Assembly: GCA_903868295.1 (NCBI GenBank)
Contig: CAIPUQ010000621.1
Coordinates: forward strand, 1 to 5,607
DNA length: 5,607 nt
Reading direction: 5' to 3'
DNA from: an uncultured Roseiflexaceae bacterium
Lineage (GTDB): Bacteria > Chloroflexota > Chloroflexia > Chloroflexales > Roseiflexaceae
Part shown: piece after piece, positions 1 to 5,606 of the stretch
Layout of the letters: each line of letters begins with the position of its first letter
Numbering within the stretch: the first letter of the stretch is position 1
Program-made: the position numbers and the translations under genes
The notes under the pieces: generated by a model
What the model saw: the letters and a program-made list of their open reading frames with translations, nothing else
The model's database searches: none
What the model was told of the DNA's origin: nothing

Positions 1-1
1 A

Positions 2-635
2 GCGGTCAAAGTCGTAGTATGTAATAACAGCGCGTGCACGACCCCCGCCATGACTACCCTAGACAGTTTCGGCACCATGAACGGTTCACTCGCGCTGACG
101 TCAACCGGAGCTCCGGTCATCAGCTACTATGACTTTTGGAACTCGGCACTCAAACTCTCAATATGTGCTGATGCAACGTGTACGAGCAATTCGGTGGTAA
201 CCCTTGATAGCGACGGCGATGTGGGGAGATTTACGTCTCTGGCCTTGACATCGGCCGATGTTCCCATCGTCAGTTACATCGATTACACCAATTCGACTCT
301 CAAGCTCGCCGTTTGCAACAACACGGCATGCTCCAGCAGCCCTACACTCAAGACGATAGATATCGTCGGTGACGTGGGCACGAGTCCAACGGAATACAGC
401 ACATCACTCGCACTGACCGCATCCGACACACCAGTCATCAGCTACCACGATATGGTCAACGATTACATCAAAGTCGCTGTCTGTGATGTGACGCTCTGCA
501 CCACGCCCACTTTTAACATACAGCGGCGTCCCGGCACAACGGGATTCAAAAGTGCCATCGCACTCAGTTCCGACGACCGCTTTGTGCTCAGCTATCACGA
601 CAGCCTTGTCGGCGGTCTGCGCTACGCCCTCAGCC
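2..635 (+). repeat. Approximately 50-codon protein repeats (propeller-like), gene 1
   Basis: The end of one repeat and four further units of the same family are visible, with SY anchors spaced 50, 56 and 50 residues apart. The 56-residue unit has a six-residue insertion near TSPTEYS. The final unit has lost the Cys pair, like the final unit of the second paralogue, which marks it as the closing blade. Confidence 0.75.
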
Positions 636-1225
636 CCGTCATCGTCGATAACGGTCAACCGGACAACTCACGCAAATTGACCCCCGAAAACAGATCAACC
701 CTGACATCTTCGTCTGCTACCCTCAACTGGAATGCCACGGTCGGGGCAACCAGCTACGAGTACTGTATTGCCCTCAGCAACGCTGCCTGCAAGACCTGGA
801 ACAGTACTGGCATGCGTGTGTACCATACCGTCACTGGCCTTGTGCACGGCTCTCGGTATTATTGGCAGGTGCGTGCACGCAACGCCGATGGGAACACCGT
901 GGCAGATAGCGGCACTTCCTGGCAATTCGACGTCGTCTTGCCTCCGGCGTCGTTTGCAAAAACCACACCGCGCAACAACGTAACCAAGCAGAAAACCAGC
1001 GTCAAGCTGTCGTGGGCAGCGAGTACGCGTGCTACCAGCTATGAATACTGTATCGCCCTCAGCAAAGCTGCCTGCAAGACCTGGAAGAATACCGGCACCG
1101 CACGTACGGTCACCGTGAAGGGCCTCAGCGCAGGTACGTCGTACTACTGGCAGGTCCGCGCCAAGAACACCGCGGGCACCACACTGTCGGCGAGCACATT
1201 CTGGAAGTTCACCACCGCACCGTAA
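2..1225 (+). CDS. Secreted-type repeat protein, beta-propeller-like repeats plus two FN3 domains (5' partial)
   Basis: The frame is open from base 2, so the gene starts upstream of the window; the ATG at 50 lies inside a repeat and is not the start. The visible 407 residues begin in the C-x4-C part of a repeat (VCNNSAC). Four more repeats follow, with SYYD/SYID/SYHD/SYHD anchors spaced 50, 56 and 50 residues apart. Three of these carry a second C-x4-C pair (CADATC, CNNTAC, CDVTLC); the last has lost it. Two FN3-like domains follow from about 665 to 1222. Each contains YEYCIALS-x3-C-x2-W and YYWQVRA(R/K)N, exactly 95 residues apart. The protein ends STFWKFTTAP with no sortase, PEP-CTERM or other sorting tail visible. 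Paired cysteines suggest an oxidising, extracytoplasmic location. Repeats of this length commonly fold as propeller blades, which is inference here. No enzymatic motif was seen; binding or adhesion is a guess. It is the intact-looking paralogue of the broken gene downstream. Confidence 0.9.
   Translation, partial: AVKVVVCNNSACTTPAMTTLDSFGTMNGSLALTSTGAPVISYYDFWNSALKLSICADATCTSNSVVTLDSDGDVGRFTSLALTSADVPIVSYIDYTNSTLKLAVCNNTACSSSPTLKTIDIVGDVGTSPTEYSTSLALTASDTPVISYHDMVNDYIKVAVCDVTLCTTPTFNIQRRPGTTGFKSAIALSSDDRFVLSYHDSLVGGLRYALSPVIVDNGQPDNSRKLTPENRSTLTSSSATLNWNATVGATSYEYCIALSNAACKTWNSTGMRVYHTVTGLVHGSRYYWQVRARNADGNTVADSGTSWQFDVVLPPASFAKTTPRNNVTKQKTSVKLSWAASTRATSYEYCIALSKAACKTWKNTGTARTVTVKGLSAGTSYYWQVRAKNTAGTTLSASTFWKFTTAP
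665..1222 (+). repeat. Two FN3-like domains in gene 1, 285-bp period
   Basis: Two units are exactly 95 codons apart, with near-identical DNA over the YEYCIALS-to-CKTW stretch. The Cys pair C-x7-C and YYWQVRA are conserved in both. Edges are approximate. Confidence 0.75.
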
Positions 1226-1230
1226 GAGAG

Positions 1231-1265
1231 ATCAGTTATCAGTTATCAGTTATCAGTTATCAGTT
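1231..1265 (+). repeat. Tandem heptamer array, five exact ATCAGTT copies
   Basis: Five perfect, adjacent copies of ATCAGTT begin five bases after the gene 1 stop codon. Being outside the reading frame, changes in copy number would not alter the protein. Perfect identity points to recent slippage expansion. Confidence 0.97.
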
Positions 1266-1274
1266 TGACCGGAC

Positions 1275-1334
1275 GAACGTCCCCTGTGTGCAGGACACAT
1301 ACTGCATGGAGGGGATGTTCATTGGTGGTTTTTT
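1275..1334 (+). terminator. Long conserved hairpin and T-run after gene 1 (possible terminator)
   Basis: Arms 1275-1293 and 1302-1320 pair at 18 of 19 positions (three G-U pairs, one G-G mismatch at 1286/1309) around an eight-base loop. Six T residues (1329-1334) follow, but eight bases separate them from the stem, which is longer than in a standard intrinsic terminator. The hairpin itself is clear; its termination role is inferred from its place after the stop codon. Confidence 0.5.
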
Positions 1335-1336
1335 GC

Positions 1337-1481
1337 ACCCTGCATCGTATTCTTCTGCAACGTATACGAGTATTTCGCTGAAGGATGTTATGATAAAAAT
1401 ATTTAATTTTTACAGACGTTCAAGCTATGCATGCATATCTGTCAGAATCAAAATCTTTGCACTCACCATGGGAGAAACCCA
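1337..1481 (+). promoter_or_regulatory. Leader region of the second paralogue
   Basis: This is the non-coding stretch between the gene 1 3' block and the ATG at 1482. It holds a direct repeat (TGCATCGTAT 1341-1350, TGCAACGTAT 1356-1365, period 15), an A/T-rich segment with a TATGAT (1389-1394) that lacks a convincing -35 at the proper distance, and a perfect 12-base palindrome TATGCATGCATA (1426-1437). GGAGA at 1471-1475 is a well-placed ribosome binding site. A promoter here is likely from the layout, but its exact position is not established. Confidence 0.4.
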
Positions 1482-2681
1482 ATGCAGAATATTCTGCGCA
1501 TCACATTGATTTGTCTGGTTCTGTTGTTGGGGACGAACAGAAGTGGTCAAGCGCAACCAACAGCATCTCCCCGTGTATGGTCGATTACGGCAGATAATAC
1601 TGCACGCACGGAACGGTCGATTTCATTTCGGCTCATGTTTAGTGAGTCGGTGACCGGCGTAGATGTGTCTGATTTTTCGACAGCGGGTGATGATCAACAT
1701 GCGCGCATCTCGAAAGTCACATCATCCGATAGTGCGGATTCATATACCGTCGACGTGACACTCCATGGCCCTAGTACAAAACTCGCCCTTGCACTCTTGG
1801 ACGATGATTCCATTGTAAATACGGCACGTATTCCCCTTGGAGGTATCGGCACACAAAACGGCAACGCCATCAGTGCAGCAGTCACGCCGTCATTGTGGAC
1901 AACGGTACCCACTGATGTTTCAAAACCACTGGATGTAGCCGCCCATTCCCGTACGCTGCCACGTTCTACCGATCGTAGCGTTGGCAATTATTCTTCAATT
2001 GCCGTCATTAGCCCCTCAACGCTTGTCGTCAGCTATCAAGATATGGCCAATTGGGACCTCAAACTCGCAATCTGTACTGACTTTGCATGTTCCAACCCAC
2101 GAATTACAACGATTGATAGTACCAGCAGTACTGGCTATTACAATGCACTTACATTGACGACGGCCAACATCCCTGTGATCAGTTATGTGACTGGCACCGA
2201 TTTTAAACTCGCCGTTTGTAACAACACGTTGTGCACAAACCCTACGATATCAACGATAGCGGATATTGGCTGGTACTATTCACTTGCCCTGACCACCGAC
2301 AATATCCCCGTCATCAGTTACTATGATCCATTTAGCGGTGACCTGAATCTCGCAGTTTGTAATAACACAGCATGCACGAGTCCCATAATCTCAACCCTTG
2401 ACAGCCTCGGGAGCGTGGGATTTGATTTATCCATTGCACTAGGGACCACCAACATTCCCGTCATCAGTTACTATGACAAGACAAATAAGCATCTGAAACT
2501 TATCGTCTGCAATGACACGAGTTGTTCCGATCCGGACATTTCTACTATTGATAGTAGCGGTAAGGTCGGCAATTATAGTTCTGTAGCACTGAGCTCAACG
2601 AACGTCCCTGTCATCAGTTATTTTGATGAAGGAAACGCTAGTCTGAAACTCGCCGTCTGTAACGACACAACCTGCTCGTAA
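1482..2681 (+). CDS. 5' fragment of the disrupted paralogue: signal peptide, Ig-like domain, repeats 1-5
   Basis: This is the part translated before the premature stop, 399 residues. The ATG at 1482 is preferred over the in-frame ATG at 1431 because GGAGA (1471-1475) sits six bases before it and a signal peptide begins directly: a short n-region with Arg6, a hydrophobic core at about 7-17, and a likely signal peptidase I site GQA/QP after residue 24. The 1431 start lacks a ribosome site and would put 17 polar residues in front. Residues about 30-140 resemble the bacterial Ig-like/adhesin domain with the pattern SISFRLMFSESVTGVDVSDF, a YTVDV strand and LDDDSI. Repeats follow with SYQD, SYVT, SYYD, SYYD and SYFD anchors at about 184, 234, 279, 329 and 379, each with a C-x4-C pair. 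If expressed, it could be exported as a truncated, incomplete propeller; stability is doubtful. Confidence 0.7.
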   Translation: MQNILRITLICLVLLLGTNRSGQAQPTASPRVWSITADNTARTERSISFRLMFSESVTGVDVSDFSTAGDDQHARISKVTSSDSADSYTVDVTLHGPSTKLALALLDDDSIVNTARIPLGGIGTQNGNAISAAVTPSLWTTVPTDVSKPLDVAAHSRTLPRSTDRSVGNYSSIAVISPSTLVVSYQDMANWDLKLAICTDFACSNPRITTIDSTSSTGYYNALTLTTANIPVISYVTGTDFKLAVCNNTLCTNPTISTIADIGWYYSLALTTDNIPVISYYDPFSGDLNLAVCNNTACTSPIISTLDSLGSVGFDLSIALGTTNIPVISYYDKTNKHLKLIVCNDTSCSDPDISTIDSSGKVGNYSSVALSSTNVPVISYFDEGNASLKLAVCNDTTCS

Positions 2682-2960
2682 CCAGTTATTTCGACTCTTG
2701 ATAACAGCTCGCGCACCGGGATGTATCCATCGCTTGCGCTTACCTCCCAAACATCCCCATCATTAGTTATTATGATTACGAGAACGCTAACCTGAAACTC
2801 GCTGTCTGTAACGATACGGCCTGTTCCCTGCCGTCCATCGGGACCCCGGATTCAGAAGGGGATGTGGGGCTACCTTCCTCCCTTGTACTTACATCTGCAG
2901 ACGTTCCTGTCATCAGCTACAGAGACAGAACCAACGGCAACCTCAAAATGTACACAACGT
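1980..2960 (+). repeat. Seven approximately 50-codon protein repeats (propeller-like), second paralogue
   Basis: Seven units are anchored by (V/I)(V/I)SY, spaced 50, 45, 50 and 50 residues for the first five; the sixth and seventh lie beyond the nonsense codon and frameshift. Consensus: YSSLALT-x3-IPVISYYD-x5-LKLAVCN-x3-C-x2-P-x-ISTIDS. Seven blades is a common closed number for beta-propellers, so the fold is a reasonable inference, not a demonstrated one. Confidence 0.75.
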
Positions 2961-3838
2961 GGTCAACGGCTATCGACCAAGGACAACCCAACAGTTTTGA
3001 AAAATCGTCACCACCGGTTGGAGAAAACATCGTCTCGAGCGGATTATCCCTCACGTGGGCAGCAAGCACATACGCCGCCAGCTATGAATATTGCTATGCG
3101 CTTTCAATTGCAGCATGCACATCCTGGACCAGTGCCGGCTCTGATACTTCAGCGAACATCAGTGTCTTGAGCACTGGGGCGACATACTACTGGCAAGTCC
3201 GCGCGACCAATACCTCAGGCACGATGCTCGCAGATAACGGTACCTACGGCTCGTTCACCGTCCGTATACCACCTGCCGCATTCGCCAAGACACTGCCCAC
3301 TGTGGGACAAAGCATTACTTCCTCCACAACCACGCTTTCGTGGGCAGCGAGCGCTTATGCCACAAACTACGAGTACTGTATTGCGCTGTCGACAGCTGCT
3401 TGCACATCCTGGACCAGTACCGGCGCAGCTACCACGGCCAGCATCAGTGGTCTGGCCCATGGCGCAACGTATTATTGGCGAGTACGTGCCACCAATACCT
3501 CAGGTACGATACTCGCCGATAGCGGATCATACAGGTCGTTCACCGTCAGCGTGCCGCCAGATGCGTTCGCAAAGTCATCGCCCGTAAATAATGCTACAAA
3601 ACAGAGCACGAGTGTCACGCTCACATGGGTCGCCAGCACACGCGCCACCAGCTACGAGTACTGTATTGCGCTGACAACTACAGCCTGCACCACTTGGAAG
3701 AGCACCGGCACTGCCCGTACCGCAGCGGTCACTGGCCTCACCAAAAACAAAGCCTACTACTGGCAGGTCCGTGCCAAGAACTCCGCAGGCACGACGTTGT
3801 CGTCAAGCACATTTTGGAAGTTCACGACCGCGCCGTAA
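2864..3838 (+). CDS. 3' fragment of the disrupted paralogue: last repeat and three FN3 domains
   Basis: The frame is open from 2705, and homology to the repeat family resumes at 2750 (NIPIISYYDYENANLKLAVC, repeat 6). The GTG at 2864 is only the first convenient start codon and lies inside the conserved GDVG of a repeat; the purine-rich stretch before it is part of that coding repeat and too close to be a convincing ribosome site. It is therefore best read as the orphaned C-terminal part, not an independent gene. Repeat 7 (VPVISYRD) lacks the Cys pair and passes into a linker (DQGQPNSFEKSSP). Three FN3-like domains follow at about 2993-3265, 3278-3550 and 3563-3835. Their YEYC motifs are exactly 95 residues apart, each domain with C-x7-C and YYW(Q/R)VRA(T/K)N. 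The last domain is closest to the last domain of the upstream paralogue. No signal peptide is available to this fragment. Confidence 0.6.
   Translation: MGLPSSLVLTSADVPVISYRDRTNGNLKMYTTWSTAIDQGQPNSFEKSSPPVGENIVSSGLSLTWAASTYAASYEYCYALSIAACTSWTSAGSDTSANISVLSTGATYYWQVRATNTSGTMLADNGTYGSFTVRIPPAAFAKTLPTVGQSITSSTTTLSWAASAYATNYEYCIALSTAACTSWTSTGAATTASISGLAHGATYYWRVRATNTSGTILADSGSYRSFTVSVPPDAFAKSSPVNNATKQSTSVTLTWVASTRATSYEYCIALTTTACTTWKSTGTARTAAVTGLTKNKAYYWQVRAKNSAGTTLSSSTFWKFTTAP
2993..3835 (+). repeat. Three FN3-like domains in the second paralogue, 285-bp period
   Basis: Three units are exactly 95 codons apart. Units 1 and 2 share long identical stretches (around CTSWTS and RATNTSGT) and look like a recent internal duplication, whereas unit 3 resembles the terminal unit of gene 1. 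Confidence 0.8.
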
Positions 3839-3843
3839 GAGAG

Positions 3844-3871
3844 ATCAGTTTTCAGTTAACAGGTATCAGGT
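3844..3871 (+). repeat. Degenerate heptamer array, four copies
   Basis: Four heptamer units (ATCAGTT, TTCAGTT, AACAGGT, ATCAGGT) stand at the same place after the second paralogue as the exact array after gene 1. The drift suggests this array has not expanded recently. Confidence 0.85.
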
Positions 3872-3877
3872 TGACCG

Positions 3878-3939
3878 GACGAACGTCCCCTTCGCGCAGG
3901 ACACGTACTGCATGGAGGGGATGTTTGTTGGTGCTTTTT
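3878..3939 (+). terminator. Long conserved hairpin and T-run after the second paralogue (possible terminator)
   Basis: This is the equivalent hairpin: arms about 3878-3899 and 3908-3929 around the loop 3900-3907, with one C-A mismatch at 3895/3912 and several G-U pairs. T5 follows at 3935-3939. The position that is a G-G mismatch after gene 1 is a T-G pair here, and the stem extends three pairs further, so pairing is kept although bases differ. Confidence 0.5.
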
Positions 3940-3979
3940 GTTTTGAGAAAGCGTCGCGTCCGCAACGGTGTCGCATACG

Positions 3980-4006
3980 AAAAAGCGGAAGCGCGTGCGC
4001 TTCCGC
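3980..4006 (-). terminator. Intrinsic terminator of the CoxE-like gene
   Basis: A perfect inverted repeat (arms 3985-3994 and 3997-4006, ten positions each around GT) forms a very GC-rich stem. On the - strand it is followed at once by five T residues (A-tract 3984-3980 on +). It lies 22 bases past the TAG of the CoxE-like gene. On the + strand no T-tract follows, so it is oriented for the - strand gene. Confidence 0.9.
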
Positions 4007-4028
4007 CCACACACACAGAAAATTCACC

Positions 4029-5420
4029 CTACACCCGAAAAAGCCCATCGATCGCCACGCTCAGTTCGCGTAACGTGCTCACCACATGCACCCCATCGAC
4101 CTGCGGCTTGATGATGTGCATGTAGTTGTCCTCGCGGTACCAACGCCAATCGGGTTCGGGATTGAACCACAGCACCTTGTGCGCTTTTTTGCGTAATGCC
4201 ACAAAGTCCTCGACCCGCGGCACCCCACGATGATCGTCACCGTCGCCCATGAAGATGACCGTCGTTGTCCGGTCCACCGCACCGGAGTGATCCTTGAGGA
4301 AGGTTGTTAAACAGCTCCCCAGACTGGTCTGGTACGGCCCGCCCTGGATGCGATCCGGCAGGATTTGAATCGCAGCTTCGGGACGCAACTCTTGGAAGTC
4401 CTTCGTCACGTCGGCAATCGTCCGGTAGTAGACAAATGGCCGCGTGCGTTTGACCTGGTCCTGGAGCGCATATACCAGCAACAGCATAAACGCCGCCGCC
4501 GCCCGCATCGAGCCCGAGACGTCGCAGATGACCGTCAACTTTGGGCGCAAATCTTTCTTGATGTAGCGTAACTCCAAGGGAATCCCCTGGTAGCGCAGAT
4601 TGGCACGCACCGTGCGTCGGATATCCGGCGTGCCGCGCTGGGCGCGCTTCATGCGCAATGCCGCACTCGAGCGCAAGCGTGCCGCGAGCCGGCTTACTTC
4701 GCGGCGGAAGGTGGGCACGTCGTCGAAGCTGAACTGATCAAACGGCCGATCGAGCAATTCGTCGCGCTTGACCTCGCGGTCCTCGTCTGCCTTGCCCGCG
4801 CCTTGTTCGGCCTGGACCATTTCGGCCACCTGCTGGGCAATGGTGGCGCGGTTTTCACGCAGGTCGCGCTCGATCTGCTTCATCTGTGCCGGGTCGACGC
4901 CCATCTGGCGCAGGCGGTCGAGCACCATTTGTAACATTTCGTTGGCGATGGGCATCCCTATGCCGTCTATGGCCATACGCATGGCCCACGACAGCGGCAA
5001 GCCCTCGCTCATATCGGGCATCGCATCCTTCTGCTGCATCATGTCGCGCAGTTCGGCGCGGGTCATGCCGTTGCCCATCAACGCCTCGATGAGTCGTTCG
5101 AGCGCTTCATCGTCCAGGCTGTCGAGGAGCTCTTGGAGCATCTGCTCGAGCTGGGCAGCCCCGTCGTCGGGCAACCCACCGCCGGGTGTTTGCATCGGCG
5201 GCGGTGCATCGACCCCAAAAAACTGCGGGAACAGCTCGTCAAACACTGCCATATCGGCACGCTCTTTGACCAGACTACTCTGCAAGGCGGTCTGCACCGC
5301 GCCGCGCTCGGCCACGTCGATCTGCTCGAGGGCACGCAGGGCGTCGATACTTTCGGCCATCGACACGCGCACCTCGCGCCCGCGCAAGGCCCGGATGAAT
5401 GCAATCAGTCGCTCGTCCAT
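4029..5420 (-). CDS. CoxE-like VWA domain protein
   Basis: The 463-residue protein starts at ATG 5420-5418, with GGAG (5431-5428) seven bases upstream, and stops with TAG at 4031-4029. Residues 1-230 look mainly helical and rich in Glu, Gln, Met and Leu (QLEQMLQELLDSLDDEALER and similar), with no transmembrane segment or signal peptide, so it is probably cytosolic. A linker with RRTVRANLRYQGIPLELRY leads into a von Willebrand factor A fold from about residue 292. KLTVICDVSGSM holds the MIDAS DxSxS (D300, S302, S304), T365 in GGPYQTSLGS is a candidate MIDAS threonine, and FMGDGDD (390-396) supplies the second acidic loop. The order and the phrase before the MIDAS match the CoxE/PF05762 group. 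Members usually work with a MoxR-type AAA+ ATPase in metal-centre insertion or protein remodelling; the target here is unknown. No AAA+ gene is visible. It converges on the repeat-protein gene and has its own terminator. Confidence 0.88.
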   Translation of the reverse strand: MDERLIAFIRALRGREVRVSMAESIDALRALEQIDVAERGAVQTALQSSLVKERADMAVFDELFPQFFGVDAPPPMQTPGGGLPDDGAAQLEQMLQELLDSLDDEALERLIEALMGNGMTRAELRDMMQQKDAMPDMSEGLPLSWAMRMAIDGIGMPIANEMLQMVLDRLRQMGVDPAQMKQIERDLRENRATIAQQVAEMVQAEQGAGKADEDREVKRDELLDRPFDQFSFDDVPTFRREVSRLAARLRSSAALRMKRAQRGTPDIRRTVRANLRYQGIPLELRYIKKDLRPKLTVICDVSGSMRAAAAFMLLLVYALQDQVKRTRPFVYYRTIADVTKDFQELRPEAAIQILPDRIQGGPYQTSLGSCLTTFLKDHSGAVDRTTTVIFMGDGDDHRGVPRVEDFVALRKKAHKVLWFNPEPDWRWYREDNYMHIIKPQVDGVHVVSTLRELSVAIDGLFRV

Positions 5421-5486
5421 CGCCTGACTCCGTCCGTTGTTACAGGCTCATTTTTATCCCAAAATTCTGACAATTTGATGCGATTT
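5421..5486 (-). other. Spacer upstream of the CoxE-like gene with its ribosome binding site
   Basis: This is a 66-base gap between the RD-rich gene end and the CoxE-like ATG. GGAG (5431-5428) is seven bases before the ATG. The distal half is A/T-rich, but no -35/-10 pair with normal spacing and no strong hairpin was seen, so read-through from the upstream gene is plausible. Confidence 0.5.
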
Positions 5487-5606
5487 TTATCGGTCACGAC
5501 GACCACGGTCACGATCGCGATCTTTGCCGCGATCACGGTCTCGTTCGCGGGTCACATCGGTCGGGGCGTCGTCGTCGCGACTGACCAATCGTTTGCCCTT
5601 TTGGAC
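5487..5606 (-). CDS. C-terminal end of an unidentified gene with an Arg-Asp-rich tail (5' partial)
   Basis: On the - strand one frame is open from the window edge to a TAA at 5489-5487, giving 39 residues: VQKGKRLVSRDDDAPTDV, then a low-complexity end containing RDRDRGKDRDRDRGRRDR. The other two - frames close early. Such RD-rich ends are flexible, charged tails seen on many unrelated proteins, including nucleic-acid-binding ones, so they do not identify the family. The gene lies 66 bases upstream of the CoxE-like gene and points the same way, so the two could form an operon. A MoxR-type AAA+ ATPase would be the usual partner in this position, but nothing visible proves that. The opposite strand is also open across this stretch (from ATG 5478), so the call is provisional. 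Confidence 0.5.
   Translation of the reverse strand, partial: VQKGKRLVSRDDDAPTDVTRERDRDRGKDRDRDRGRRDR

Larger units (their letters stand above)
1226..1336 (+). repeat. Conserved post-gene block, copy 1
   Basis: The block begins directly after the stop codon of gene 1 with GAGAG. It contains five heptamers, the identical core TTGACCGGACGAACGTCCCC, a hairpin and a T-tract. It aligns with 3839-3945 after the second paralogue: outside the heptamers, only about seven substitutions occur over the roughly 70 bases from TTGACC to the T-run. Similarity fades just after the T-run. It may have been duplicated with the gene, kept by gene conversion, or be an interspersed repeat family. Confidence 0.85.
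1482..3838 (+). pseudogene. Paralogous propeller/FN3 repeat protein, disrupted by a nonsense codon and a -1 frameshift
   Basis: Read as one gene, this would encode about 785 residues: signal peptide, Ig-like domain, seven 50-residue repeats, three FN3 domains, and the same STFWKFTTAP end as the upstream paralogue. Two lesions break it. First, TAA at 2679-2681 falls where sibling repeats have Ser, Asn or Asp after the C-x4-C pair; the same frame then continues PVISTLDNS, as expected of the repeat, so a single change such as TCA to TAA suffices. Second, one base is missing between about 2745 and 2750. Frame 0 reads LALTS up to 2747, and the expected NIPIISYYDY resumes at 2750 one frame earlier. 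From there the frame is open to the TAA at 3836-3838. Either lesion alone would remove repeats 6-7 and all FN3 domains. A true pseudogene, a contingency-type allele or sequencing errors are all possible; two independent lesions in 70 bases favour decay, or a locally poor assembly. Confidence 0.8.
3839..3945 (+). repeat. Conserved post-gene block, copy 2
   Basis: This is the counterpart of the block after gene 1, again starting directly after the stop codon with GAGAG. It holds four degenerate heptamers, the same TTGACCGGACGAACGTCCCC core, the hairpin and two short T-runs (3935-3939, 3941-3944). The remaining bases to 3980 show no resemblance to the sequence after copy 1 and carry no gene. Confidence 0.85.

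Noticed and set aside
1231..1265. Iterons or a CRISPR-like array
   Set aside because: Seven-base units with no spacers, no nearby replication or cas gene; a simple tandem repeat is enough.
1282..1334. Possible peptide relic in the 3' block: both copies read NVP..QDTYCMEGMF.G.F in one frame
   Set aside because: The seven differences between copies fall about equally on codon positions 2 and 3 (one on position 1), so there is no coding signature. The hairpin explains the conservation better, and no start or ribosome site fits.
1431..1481. Earlier ATG for the second paralogue
   Set aside because: There is no ribosome site before it, and it would put a polar 17-residue stretch in front of a good signal peptide; 1482 has GGAGA at proper spacing.
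2679..2864. Programmed frameshift or stop-codon read-through joining the two fragments
   Set aside because: Two separate events of different kinds would be needed, and no slippery heptamer or stimulatory structure was seen at the junction.
3340..4125. Overlapping + strand frames across the FN3 domains and into the 3' block
   Set aside because: They are out-of-frame shadows of the periodic FN3 DNA and have no independent start signal or recognisable product.
4768..5427. A 219-codon open frame on the + strand
   Set aside because: It is the antisense of the CoxE-like gene, Ser/Arg-rich with no recognisable motif. The - strand frame has a clear VWA domain, ribosome site and terminator.
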